Shown piece by piece: positions 55,238 through 63,766 of a DNA stretch of 64,000 nucleotides (its first letter is position 1; the number at the start of each line of letters is the position of its first letter). The stretch covers positions 62,001 through 126,000 of the forward strand of contig JAEWAN010000027.1 in NCBI GenBank assembly GCA_023391625.1, read 5' to 3'. Source of the DNA: Bacteroidota bacterium (GTDB lineage: Bacteria > Bacteroidota > Bacteroidia > Bacteroidales > Paludibacteraceae). The translations under genes were made by a program, and so were the position numbers. The notes under the pieces were generated by a model, which saw only the letters and a list, made by a program, of their open reading frames with translations, was not told where the DNA came from and did not search any database.

Positions 55238-55835
55238 TTTTCTTGTGATTTAATTGTTTTTATAAGATTTTTTTAATAAGCCATCTTTAACCTTCCCACA
55301 TAGAAAAAAATCCCCCTTTTTGCTAAAAAAAAATATCTATTGAATCATAATTATTTTTCTCTACAGATAATATTGTCTTTAGCAAACGTTTTTAAATTTA
55401 TTTTTAATTCTACCTACTAATATAAAGCCAAATACAGCAAGGAATATATTTTTTATAGAAGCATTTATAATCTTCTTTAATCTATCATAGAAAATTTAAA
55501 ATACTTCCACTATCCAATAATCCTTCTAAACACCAACGTTTTAGTTATTCAGTACCAAAGCAAAGGTAACAAAAGCTTTCAATGTAAAAGTTCAAAAATA
55601 TCCGATTATTTATATTTTTTGTTGAATATACTTACAAACAAATAATTTAAAATCATGATTATTCTCTCCGTCCCAGCAAACCAACCCTCGAAATATTCTC
55701 CATTGTATAGATTATATTGATTTATACCCCAAACATTAACCGTTGTAATCATATTGATTTCAGGTTTAACTTTCAGCTAAAAAGTGAGGAATTTTAAAGG
55801 AAAAAGAAGAGCATTGAATAGGAAGCGTACACAAA
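55238..55835. other. Large AT-rich gene-free region before the LRR gene
   Basis: About 600 bases without a supported ORF. A minus-strand TACCTTTG at 55561-55568 could be the -7 element of the LRR gene, giving a leader of over 300 bases, but its -33 box is 24 bases away. Nothing else I can name. Confidence 0.45.
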
Positions 55836-55870
55836 CAAAAAAGTCTCCCAATCTATTGATTAAGAGACTT
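55836..55870 (-). terminator. Terminator of the tRNA-Gly/tRNA-Leu transcript
   Basis: Arms 55841-55853 and 55858-55870 pair over 13 positions including two G-T pairs. On the minus strand a T-run follows (complement of the A-run at 55836-55840), 10 bases after tRNA-Leu. Confidence 0.82.
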
Positions 55871-55879
55871 AAAAAGAAG

Positions 55880-55962
55880 TACCCGAAGCGGGACTTGAAC
55901 CCGCACAGCCGTGAAGCCAAAGGATTTTAAGTCCTTCGTGTCTACCATTCCACCATCCGGGC
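55880..55962 (-). tRNA. tRNA-Leu (anticodon UAA)
   Basis: An 83-base class II tRNA with a variable arm (GGCTTCACGGCT region). Acceptor GCCCGGA pairs with TTCGGGT (two G-T pairs). Anticodon stem AAGGA/TCCTT with loop CTTAAAA gives TAA. T arm GCGGGTTCAAGTCCCGC. CCA not encoded. Confidence 0.96.
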
Positions 55963-55980
55963 AAGTACTTCTACTTTTAG

Positions 55981-56053
55981 AGCGAAAAACGGGACTCGAA
56001 CCCGCGACCCTAACCTTGGCAAGGTTATGCTCTACCAACTGAGCTATTTTCGC
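55981..56053 (-). tRNA. tRNA-Gly (anticodon GCC)
   Basis: A 73-base cloverleaf: acceptor GCGAAAA with TTTTCGC, D arm GCTCAGTTGGTAGAGC, anticodon stem AACCT/AGGTT with loop TGCCA inside, giving GCC, and T arm GCGGGTTCGAGTCCCGT. It lies 18 bases upstream of tRNA-Leu, so both are in one transcript. Confidence 0.96.
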
Positions 56054-56084
56054 AATCAATGTCCTTAGCGTCCTAAAGCGGGTG

Positions 56085-56092
56085 CAAATATA
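56085..56092 (-). promoter_or_regulatory. Candidate -7 element of the tRNA pair
   Basis: Minus-strand TATATTTG, 32 bases before tRNA-Gly. The upstream side is a long A/T tract without a distinct TTTG. Confidence 0.5.
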
Positions 56093-56205
56093 GAGATTTT
56101 TTTTTATTTTTAAAATTTTTATCGCAAAAAATACAGTAAAAAAGGGGAAAAATAAAAGAACGGACAACTTTATATTATCCGTTCTTTTATTTCTTCGAAT
56201 CTTAG

Positions 56206-56403
56206 TTACGATAAGCGAACAAATTGTTCTCCCTCTACTTCAAAGAATTCAATTTTACTTTCACGAGCAAGCCAACCTAAAGCCATGTTCAAATCTTTTT
56301 CATTCAATTTGGTAGCTTTTTTTACAGCCTTTAAACTTGTTTCTCCGTTTTCTAATACCTTCCAAACAAGTCCGGCATTTGTTCCGATTTTTTCTATAAG
56401 CAT
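56206..56403 (-). CDS. Small winged helix-turn-helix protein (DUF2582-like)
   Basis: A 65-residue protein. The pattern AGLVWKVLENGETSLKAVKKATKL followed by LNMALGWLARESKIEF and a short beta wing (EVEGEQFVRLS) fits the winged-helix DUF2582 family, common in Bacteroidetes. It has just the DNA-binding-type fold and no partner domain. Its promoter element lies 25 bases upstream and a 28-bp palindrome covers the -33 region, so it may regulate itself; that is inference. Confidence 0.85.
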   Translation of the reverse strand: MLIEKIGTNAGLVWKVLENGETSLKAVKKATKLNEKDLNMALGWLARESKIEFFEVEGEQFVRLS

Positions 56404-56427
56404 GATCTATTTTTTTAAGATTCCTTG

Positions 56428-56435
56428 CAAAAATA
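56428..56435 (-). promoter_or_regulatory. -7 element of the winged-helix gene
   Basis: Minus-strand TATTTTTG, 24 bases before the start codon, directly followed upstream by the palindrome at 56437-56464. Confidence 0.55.
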
Positions 56436-56436
56436 A

Positions 56437-56464
56437 ATATATTATGTTTTAAAACATAATATAT
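56437..56464. promoter_or_regulatory. 28-bp perfect palindrome over the winged-helix gene promoter
   Basis: Every position from 56437 to 56464 pairs with its mirror about the centre 56450/56451; the core is GTTTTAAAAC. It takes the place of a -33 box for the winged-helix gene and so is a candidate operator. It could instead be a weak terminator for rnc, whose stop lies 143 bases away, since T-rich sequence follows on the minus strand. Confidence 0.55.
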
Positions 56465-56606
56465 ACGCTTGTTTTTACAAATTTTTAAATATTAAGCAAT
56501 AATAAAACTAATTAATACATATTAGTTATAAACCGCAATAAGAGAGAAGCAGACTGTTGACCGGGAAAATTCCAGAAAAAAGGGAAAGGAGAGATATAAT
56601 ATACTT

Positions 56607-57404
56607 TTATTGATTTATAACTTCAACCAATAGCGGAGAGACTTCTTGTAGCAATTCTTGCAAAAAATTTTCATTGGAAATAATTTTATGATACGCTATT
56701 TCTGAGGCTTTTTGTTGGGACTCTTTCTTATTGCTACCTGTAGCCTCGCATATCACTTTATGACAAATAACCAGAGATGTTCTAAAAGTATGTTTGTTTT
56801 TAGTAACCTGCTCCTCCAATAACACAAATTCCGGCTCTATATGATTGCGGTGACACCACTCCAGCAACTTCGATTTATAGTTCACTTCATTTTCTACCAC
56901 TACATCCCAATCTACAAAATGAAGCAAAAGGCGGTCTTCCACAAAAGCCTTACAAATATCATAACCCTGGTCCAAATAAACAGCTCCTACAACAGCCTCC
57001 AATGCATTACCGTAAATATCATTTGTTGCGTGCAGATTTACATGCCGGGAAGCAACCACCATTTTATCCAGTCCTAATTTTATCGCAATATGATTAAGGG
57101 AGTCACGGCTCACAATCCTGGAACGGATACCCGTAAGAAAACCCTCTTGCTTATCTTCATACCGGTGATAAAGAATATCGGAAACAACTGAGTTAAGAAC
57201 AGCATCTCCTAAAAACTCAAGCCTTTCATTAGAAAGCAAACGGTTATCCTCTGTCCGGATAGGTACTGATTTATGACGGATAGCCAACTGGTAATAACCG
57301 ATATCAGCAGGACAGAAACCCAGAAGTTTATAAAAAAGCAAATAAGACTCTTTTCCTTTATTAGAAAAGAGCCTTATCTTTTGTATAATATTTTTAATCA
57401 CCAA
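56607..57404 (-). CDS. rnc: Ribonuclease III
   Basis: Cuts double-stranded RNA in rRNA and mRNA processing. The 265-residue protein has the RNase III signature NERLEFLGDAVLNSVVSD (Glu60, Asp67), the second acidic site in YGNALEAVVGAVYLDQG, and a C-terminal dsRNA-binding domain (YKSKLLEWCHRNHIEPEF to KKESQQKASEIAYHKI). A gap of 48 bases from fabF suggests the common acpP-fabF-rnc unit. Confidence 0.95.
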   Translation of the reverse strand: MVIKNIIQKIRLFSNKGKESYLLFYKLLGFCPADIGYYQLAIRHKSVPIRTEDNRLLSNERLEFLGDAVLNSVVSDILYHRYEDKQEGFLTGIRSRIVSRDSLNHIAIKLGLDKMVVASRHVNLHATNDIYGNALEAVVGAVYLDQGYDICKAFVEDRLLLHFVDWDVVVENEVNYKSKLLEWCHRNHIEPEFVLLEEQVTKNKHTFRTSLVICHKVICEATGSNKKESQQKASEIAYHKIISNENFLQELLQEVSPLLVEVINQ

Positions 57405-57452
57405 CAGAATAACTCAAACGTTTTCTTTCCGAAAAACCGAAAAGACATTTAC

Positions 57453-58715
57453 TTATTTCTGAATTTTCTTAAAGATAACACTTGCATTATGTCCTCCAAA
57501 CCCGAAAGTATTGGAAAGCACTGCATTTAAATCGCGCTTTTGAGCTTTGTTAAAGGTAAAATTCAATTTATAGTCTATTTCAGGGTCATCATCACCTTCT
57601 TCATGATTAATTGTAGGAGGAACAACGCCATCCCTGATTGCCAAAACTGAAAATATAGCTTCTATAGCCCCGGCAGCACCCAACAAGTGTCCTGTCATAG
57701 ATTTAGTAGAACTTATGTTCAATTTATAAGCATGGTCACCAAAAACTTCTTTAATAGCTTTTGCTTCTGATGGATCGCCTACTGGAGTTGAAGTACCATG
57801 AACATTGATATAATCAATTTCTTCCGGTTTCATTTCTGCATTTTTCAAGGCTCTTTTCATCACAAGCATAGCACCAAGACCTTCCGGGTGAGTAGCAGTC
57901 ATATGATAAGCGTCAGCAGACAAGCCGCTTCCGACAATTTCACATAAGATGTTAGCTCCACGAGCAATAGCATGCTCCATTTCTTCCAATACAAGACATC
58001 CCGCACCTTCACCGATAACAAATCCGTCACGGCTTTTGCTAAATGGACGTGAGGCGTGAACCGCATCATCATTGCGCGTAGATAAAGCAGTCATTGCATT
58101 AAAGCCCCCAACACCAGCCGGTGTTATGGCAGCTTCAGCTCCTCCTGCAAGAATCATATTGGCTTGTCCTAAACGAATGCAATTATAAGCATCAATCAAT
58201 GCGTTGGTAGCAGAAGCACATGCAGATGTTGTTGAATAATTAGGACCTCTGAAACCATACATAATAGATATCTGACCAGCCGCAATATCCGAAATCATTT
58301 TAGGAATAAAAAACGGATTAAACTTAGGCCCCATATCTTCATGTGAATAATAATATCCGACTTCCTGTTCAAAAGTCAAAATACCACCGATACCGGCAGC
58401 CATTATTACTCCGACTTCATCTTTATCTATTTTATCCAGATCAACCCCGCTATTTTCTATCGCTTCTTTTGCTGCAGCAACAGCATATTGAGCATATCTA
58501 TCTACCTTACGAACTTCTTTCCTGTCAAAATATAAAGAAGGATCAAAGTTTTTTACTTCGCAGGCAAATTGTGTTTTAAATTTTGATGCATCGAAATGCG
58601 TAATAGGTCCGGCACCGCTTACTCCATTAACTATGTTTTCCCATGTTTCAGGGACAGAGTTACCTAATGGAGTAACCGCGCCTAAACCCGTTACAACTAC
58701 TCTTTTTAATTCCAT
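57453..58715 (-). CDS. fabF: 3-oxoacyl-[acyl-carrier-protein] synthase II
   Basis: Condensing enzyme of fatty-acid elongation. The 420-residue protein has the catalytic triad Cys166 (TTSACASAT), His306 (NVHGTSTPVGD) and His343 (MTGHLLGAAG), with Lys338 before it. The ATG at 58715 is preferred to an in-frame TTG two codons upstream. It sits 28 bases after acpP and before rnc, the usual order. Confidence 0.97.
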   Translation of the reverse strand: MELKRVVVTGLGAVTPLGNSVPETWENIVNGVSGAGPITHFDASKFKTQFACEVKNFDPSLYFDRKEVRKVDRYAQYAVAAAKEAIENSGVDLDKIDKDEVGVIMAAGIGGILTFEQEVGYYYSHEDMGPKFNPFFIPKMISDIAAGQISIMYGFRGPNYSTTSACASATNALIDAYNCIRLGQANMILAGGAEAAITPAGVGGFNAMTALSTRNDDAVHASRPFSKSRDGFVIGEGAGCLVLEEMEHAIARGANILCEIVGSGLSADAYHMTATHPEGLGAMLVMKRALKNAEMKPEEIDYINVHGTSTPVGDPSEAKAIKEVFGDHAYKLNISSTKSMTGHLLGAAGAIEAIFSVLAIRDGVVPPTINHEEGDDDPEIDYKLNFTFNKAQKRDLNAVLSNTFGFGGHNASVIFKKIQK

Positions 58716-58743
58716 AAACAATCAAAATGATTTAACGGAATAA

Positions 58744-58980
58744 TTATTTTTGCAAAGCTTCGATGTGTTCGATAGCGTCGCCTACAGTTGAGATTTTTTC
58801 TGCTTCTTCATCTGGAATTGAGATACCGAATTCTTTTTCAAATTCCATAATCAATTCAACAGTATCTAAAGAATCAGCTCCTAAATCGTTAGTAAAACTA
58901 GCGTTTGGTGTTACTTCAGACTCTTCAACACCTAATTTATCAACGATAATCGCTTTTACTTTATCTGCAACTTCTGACAT
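58744..58980 (-). CDS. acpP: Acyl carrier protein
   Basis: Carries growing acyl chains on a phosphopantetheine arm. The 78-residue acidic protein has Ser37 in the attachment motif GADSLDTVELIM. First gene of acpP-fabF-rnc. A minus-strand TATTTTTG at 59115-59122 with TTG 22 bases upstream may be its promoter. Confidence 0.98.
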   Translation of the reverse strand: MSEVADKVKAIIVDKLGVEESEVTPNASFTNDLGADSLDTVELIMEFEKEFGISIPDEEAEKISTVGDAIEHIEALQK

Positions 58981-59114
58981 AATTTTGTTTTTTAAAGTTT
59001 ATAAATAAAATTAGTTTTTTAATTTTGCGGTGCAAAGAAATGAATTTTTTTTGACTTATCAGCATATTTTAGCAAAAAAATATCTTTTTATTGCACACTC
59101 ATACATTTATTGTG

Positions 59115-59147
59115 CAAAAATACACTTTTTTTTGATACTTCATGCAA
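59115..59147 (-). promoter_or_regulatory. Candidate promoter of acpP-fabF-rnc
   Basis: Minus-strand TTG (59145-59147), 22-base spacer and TATTTTTG (59115-59122). The leader to acpP would be about 130 bases. Confidence 0.4.
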
Positions 59148-59192
59148 ATAATCAAGAAATAAAACATCTTATTAAATAATACACAAAATATT

Positions 59193-59759
59193 ATGTCTGT
59201 AAAAATTGCCCTTTTTGCTTCCGGATCCGGCAGTAATGCTGAAAATATCATAGAATATTTCAAAAGCAATCCGGATTTTGAATTTCCTGTTATTTTATCA
59301 AACAACCCAAAAGCTTACGTTCACGAAAGGGCTAAAAAACTAAATGTTCCTTCTTATACATTTACCAAAGAAGAATTTATTTCCGGAGAAAAAATCCTAT
59401 CTCTCCTACAGACAGAAAAGATTGATGCTATCGTATTAGCAGGTTTCCTTCTCAAAGTTCCGGAAGCGATCATCAAGGCTTTTCCCGACAAAATAATCAA
59501 CATTCATCCGGCACTACTGCCTAAATATGGAGGCAAAGGCATGTATGGCGACCATGTACATAAGGCCGTAGCAGCAGCCGGAGAAAAAGAATCGGGCATC
59601 ACGATTCATTATGTAAATGAAAATTATGATGAAGGCAATATTATATTCCAGGCTAAATGCGAACTAAGCTCAACCGACACCCCCGAGGATATTGCAGCAA
59701 AAGTGCATAAACTGGAATATGAGTACTTCCCTAAAACCATTGCTAAACTTTGGTCTTAA
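59193..59759 (+). CDS. purN: Phosphoribosylglycinamide formyltransferase
   Basis: Third step of purine synthesis, formylating the product of PurD with formyl-tetrahydrofolate. The 188-residue protein starts with IALFASGSGSNAENI and carries the catalytic Asn103 and His105 in INIHPALLPKYGG, with the partner Asp in YDEGNIIFQ. It is divergent from acpP. Confidence 0.95.
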   Translation: MSVKIALFASGSGSNAENIIEYFKSNPDFEFPVILSNNPKAYVHERAKKLNVPSYTFTKEEFISGEKILSLLQTEKIDAIVLAGFLLKVPEAIIKAFPDKIINIHPALLPKYGGKGMYGDHVHKAVAAAGEKESGITIHYVNENYDEGNIIFQAKCELSSTDTPEDIAAKVHKLEYEYFPKTIAKLWS

Positions 59760-59806
59760 ATTTTTCATAAGACTTTAAAAATCCACAGATATAACCGAAA
59801 GCTACA

Positions 59807-61375
59807 ATGAATATATTAGAATCTTTACTAAGTTTGGATTATTTCGCCCTTTTTCTCATTATAGCATGCGGTTATATATTAGGAAGGATAAAAATAAAGG
59901 GAATTTCGCTGGATGTATCTGCGGTCATTTTCGTTGCACTTATATTCGGACATTTTAATGTTTCGCTTCCTAAGACAATACAGGATATCGGGCTGGTATT
60001 ATTCATTTTCACCATAGGCATACAAGCCGGACCCGGTTTTTTTGATGCATTAAAGAAACATGGCATTAAATTAGCCGTACTTTCCACCATCCTGATTTTA
60101 TCTGCCGGGCTTGTTGTAATAGGCGCGCACTACATATTCGACTATGATATGGATATTTTAGCCGGATTATTAGCCGGTGCGCTGACCAGCACGCCGGGAC
60201 TGGCTTCTGCAACAGACCAATTCGGCGACCCATCCTCTATAGGATACGGTATAGCTTACCCGTTTGGTGTGATAGGAGTTATTTTATTCATCAGATTATT
60301 GCCAAAAATACTTCATGCGGATATAAACCAAGCAGAAAAAGACTGGGAAATAGCTTCAACGGCAGACTTTCCGGCACTCAATTACGAACATATACTCATC
60401 ACAAATAATAATATTGACAATAAAAGCCTGATTGAGCTCTCATTCAGAAAGACAACCCAAGCAACCATTTCAAGGGTTATGCATGAAGGAGAAGCCTTTA
60501 CCCCTACTCCAAAAACAATATTACATACCGGAGACATTGTACGGGTAGTAGGAACGGAAGATGCTCTGCATAACGCAGAATTGTTATTAGGAGAACAAAC
60601 CACCCAGGAAATTCCGCTTAGTGGAAAATATGAAGTACAAGGAGTACTTGTAACCAACAAAGCCGTTGTAAACAAAACACTGGCCGAACTCAACCTCCAG
60701 ACTATTTACGATGCCACCATCACTCGTATCAGAAGAAGCGGTATAGACATTACCCCTTCTCCGAAATCACGTATCCGGTTCGGAGACAAACTAATCATAG
60801 CCAGCAGCAAAGAAAACATGGAAACTGTCCGAAAACTCTTCGGGAACGACAGCAAAAAATTGTCTGATACAGATATACTCCCCATTTCGCTGGGCATTGT
60901 GCTGGGGATAATCGTGGGCAAATTTACGTTTTTAGGATTAACAGGAGGAGTTCTTTTAGTTGCATTAATATTAAGTAAACTGGGAAAAACAGGCCCTATC
61001 CTATGGACAATGTCCGGATCGGCCAACGTATTATTGCGTGAGATAGGATTGATATTTTTTCTTGCCGTTGTAGGAACAAATGCCGGTGCAACACTGGCAG
61101 ACACTTTCCAGCAGTACGGATACCAGCTATTTCTCATTGGTGCAATAATTACATTACTACCCATGATTATCATGACATTATTTGCCAAATTCATATATAA
61201 AACCAACATATTGACTTTATTAGGAACATTAGCCGGAGGAATGACAAGCACACCCGGTCTGGCAGCCATCACACCAATGACACAGTCCAATGCTCCCCAG
61301 ATAGCTTATGCCACGGCCTACCCCATCTCCATGGTGCTTCTGGTAATCGTCATCAAACTATTAGCTATATTCTAA
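59807..61375 (+). CDS. AspT/YidE-type transporter with two RCK_C domains
   Basis: A 522-residue membrane protein of the aspartate:alanine exchanger (AAE) family. Membrane helices cover about 1-167 and 350-522. Between them are two TrkA-C (RCK_C) domains at about 205-265 and 285-345. The two membrane halves are internal repeats: GALTSTPGLASATDQFGD and GGMTSTPGLAAITPMTQ occupy matching places. The YidE/YbjL branch is of unknown substrate. It lies 47 bases behind purN. Confidence 0.88.
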   Translation: MNILESLLSLDYFALFLIIACGYILGRIKIKGISLDVSAVIFVALIFGHFNVSLPKTIQDIGLVLFIFTIGIQAGPGFFDALKKHGIKLAVLSTILILSAGLVVIGAHYIFDYDMDILAGLLAGALTSTPGLASATDQFGDPSSIGYGIAYPFGVIGVILFIRLLPKILHADINQAEKDWEIASTADFPALNYEHILITNNNIDNKSLIELSFRKTTQATISRVMHEGEAFTPTPKTILHTGDIVRVVGTEDALHNAELLLGEQTTQEIPLSGKYEVQGVLVTNKAVVNKTLAELNLQTIYDATITRIRRSGIDITPSPKSRIRFGDKLIIASSKENMETVRKLFGNDSKKLSDTDILPISLGIVLGIIVGKFTFLGLTGGVLLVALILSKLGKTGPILWTMSGSANVLLREIGLIFFLAVVGTNAGATLADTFQQYGYQLFLIGAIITLLPMIIMTLFAKFIYKTNILTLLGTLAGGMTSTPGLAAITPMTQSNAPQIAYATAYPISMVLLVIVIKLLAIF

Positions 61376-61423
61376 CCTGTCATACTTTTAAAAGACATAT
61401 TTCCTGCTGCAAATTTTTTATCG

Positions 61424-61431
61424 TACCTTTG
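61424..61431 (+). promoter_or_regulatory. Candidate -7 element of ychF
   Basis: TACCTTTG, 65 bases before the start codon; the -33 region lacks TTTG. Confidence 0.5.
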
Positions 61432-61496
61432 CACTCCGTAAAAAATTGACCTTAATCGGTCACTTCATTTTGTAATTTATTATAATCTAAATACGA

Positions 61497-62597
61497 ATGG
61501 CTCTTCAATGTGGTATTGTAGGATTACCCAACGTTGGTAAATCCACTCTTTTCAACTGCCTGTCTAACGCGAAAGCACAAGCAGCAAATTTTCCTTTCTG
61601 TACAATAGAACCTAATGTCGGTGTCATCACCGTTCCGGACGAAAGACTTAATAAACTTGCAGAACTCATCAACCCACAGCGCATAGTACCCACTACCGTG
61701 GAAATTGTTGACATTGCAGGACTGGTAAAAGGAGCAAGCAAAGGTGAAGGACTTGGCAACAAGTTTTTAGCCAATATCAGGGAAACAGATGCTATTCTCC
61801 ATGTTTTACGTTGTTTTGAAAATGACAACATCACCCACGTGGACGGAAGCATAGATCCGGTTCGTGACAAAGAAATCATCGACACCGAATTACAATTAAA
61901 AGACCTGGAAACAGTAGAAAGCCGTATCAACAAAGTTCAGAAACAGGCACAAACAGGGGGCGACAAACAAGCCAAAGCCGTATATGACATTCTGGTAAAA
62001 TACCGGGAAGCTCTGCTGCAAGGAAAATCGGTCCGTACCGTAGACATAGACAAAGAACAAAAGAAATTAGTCAAAGACCTGGGACTGCTTACAGACAAAC
62101 CGGTAATGTACGTATGTAATGTAGACGAAAAAGCGGCCAAAGAAGGCAACAAATTTGTAGAAGCCGTACGTGAAGCGACCAAGGACGAAAAAGCCGAAAT
62201 CCTGGTTGTAGCAGCAGCAACCGAAGCTGACATTGCCGAACTGGACACCTACGAAGAACGTCAGATGTTTCTGGAAGAAATAGGATTAAGCGAATCCGGC
62301 GTGTCAAGATTAATTAAATCAGCTTATAAACTGCTGAATTTAGAAACATTCCTAACAGCAGGAGTACAGGAAGTAAGAGCCTGGACTTACGAAAAAGGCT
62401 GGAAAGCCCCACAATGTGCGGGGGTTATACACACCGACTTTGAAAAAGGATTTATACGGGCGGAAGTAATCAAATATGAAGACTTCATTCACTACGGTTC
62501 TGAAGCCGCATGCAAAGAAGCCGGAAAAATGAGTGTAGAAGGAAAAGAATATATTGTTCAGGATGGTGACATTATGCACTTCCGATTCAATGTATAA
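61497..62597 (+). CDS. ychF: Ribosome-binding ATPase YchF (OLA1 family)
   Basis: Conserved ribosome-associated P-loop protein that prefers ATP although built like a GTPase. The 366-residue protein has the P-loop GLPNVGKST at 9-17, FPFCTIEPNVGVI, VDIAGLVKGASKGEGLGNKF, and a C-terminal TGS domain (QEVRAWTYEKGWKAPQ, GFIRAEVIKYEDFI). It is followed by a long perfect hairpin. Confidence 0.96.
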   Translation: MALQCGIVGLPNVGKSTLFNCLSNAKAQAANFPFCTIEPNVGVITVPDERLNKLAELINPQRIVPTTVEIVDIAGLVKGASKGEGLGNKFLANIRETDAILHVLRCFENDNITHVDGSIDPVRDKEIIDTELQLKDLETVESRINKVQKQAQTGGDKQAKAVYDILVKYREALLQGKSVRTVDIDKEQKKLVKDLGLLTDKPVMYVCNVDEKAAKEGNKFVEAVREATKDEKAEILVVAAATEADIAELDTYEERQMFLEEIGLSESGVSRLIKSAYKLLNLETFLTAGVQEVRAWTYEKGWKAPQCAGVIHTDFEKGFIRAEVIKYEDFIHYGSEAACKEAGKMSVEGKEYIVQDGDIMHFRFNV

Positions 62598-62630
62598 TTA
62601 CAGAAAACTCAAACATTACAGCCCTAATTA

Positions 62631-62677
62631 AAAAACTCTCCGGGAAGTTGTTGAAGCAACTTCCCGGAGAGTTTTTT
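62631..62677 (+). terminator. Terminator of ychF
   Basis: Arms 62631-62650 and 62657-62676 form a perfect 20-bp GC-containing stem with a 6-base loop and a T-run. Confidence 0.92.
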
Positions 62678-62784
62678 ATACAGGTTCGCCCCAAGAAACA
62701 AATAAGCAAAAAACAAATCCTCTTTTTTTATCAACCTCAGCTACCCACCAACCCCACTAAACTTTACAAAACCCGAATAAACTA

Positions 62785-63747
62785 TCAAGACAAATAATCC
62801 TGTACAAAATTTCTCTGTCGTTCAAAAAATAAAATTCTCTGCACTTCGTTACTTCCGGAAATCAATGTTGATGTCCTGATTAAAGACTGCATCCATTTTT
62901 TTATCTTATCAAAAACCTGCTTATCCATGGAAATCGTATCATTCAGAGAAAACGACCAAATGTCACTTAAATAATAATCATTAGTATGTATATAACTAAA
63001 GCTCGTTTCAAAACTCACACTCGAAATAAAAATATCCAGCGTTTTACCTTCAGGATAATGACCGTTAATCGCCAGTTTTTCTAAATCATCCAAAAATCGC
63101 AACAATTCTTCTTTCAGTTGACAGACCTCATCTTTGTCAATCAACCGTATACTTGCAAAATAATTAATATCATTGACCAGTGAAACAATAGCCTGATCAT
63201 TCAAAATCATGAAAGAATGTCCTATTTGCCGGCAATTCTGAATGGACTTATTATTCATTTGACGTAACCTGTCATAAATAACAATATCTTTAAAGCGGGA
63301 TGATTTTACACCAAACTGATAACACCATTTCAACCGACGGAAACGATAAATAAGGTCATAGGACAAACAAAGTGAAACAGGAAGCAAATTAGCAGCCATG
63401 CCGGCTTCCGAATTCGGATCATTTTTTACCACTTCAAGTAGCTCTGCATAATGTTCCTGCATTGAAATATCTTCATCTGTAGGATTCTCAAATTCAACCA
63501 ACCTCATTAAAAAAGGGCGGTTTTTAGATGAATTTGTTCCAATTATGTTATCCAAGGAAATATCAAACTTTCGGGAAATAACAGATATTTCATGAAACGT
63601 AAAAGGAACTTCACCACGCAACCGGCGATAAACGGCTTCTTTTTCCAAAAACAAGTAATCCGACAGAATATTCACCAATTTGCCCCTTTCAGGAACTTTA
63701 CTTTTTATCTGTTCCAAAAGATCTTGATATACAGTATCCTTTTCCAT
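62785..63747 (-). CDS. Helix-turn-helix regulator-like protein, tandem copy 1
   Basis: A 320-residue protein; the ATG at 63747 is preferred to an in-frame GTG 9 bases upstream. The N-terminus (about 20-75) looks like a Cro/XRE-type helix-turn-helix: KLVNILSDYLFLEKEAVYRRLRG and EISVISRKFDISLDNIIG. The remaining 230 residues are a helical domain of unknown role, ending in KWMQSLIRTSTLISGSNEV and LFFERQRNFVQDYL. I do not know the ligand or target. It starts 19 bases after the stop of a paralogous gene. Confidence 0.75.
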   Translation of the reverse strand: MEKDTVYQDLLEQIKSKVPERGKLVNILSDYLFLEKEAVYRRLRGEVPFTFHEISVISRKFDISLDNIIGTNSSKNRPFLMRLVEFENPTDEDISMQEHYAELLEVVKNDPNSEAGMAANLLPVSLCLSYDLIYRFRRLKWCYQFGVKSSRFKDIVIYDRLRQMNNKSIQNCRQIGHSFMILNDQAIVSLVNDINYFASIRLIDKDEVCQLKEELLRFLDDLEKLAINGHYPEGKTLDIFISSVSFETSFSYIHTNDYYLSDIWSFSLNDTISMDKQVFDKIKKWMQSLIRTSTLISGSNEVQRILFFERQRNFVQDYLS

Positions 63748-63766
63748 AGTAATCACAAATATGAAG

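Noticed and set aside
55853..56167. 104-codon minus-strand frame across the tRNA genes
   Set aside because: It overlaps both tRNAs entirely and has no independent support; the translation is a by-product of tRNA sequence.
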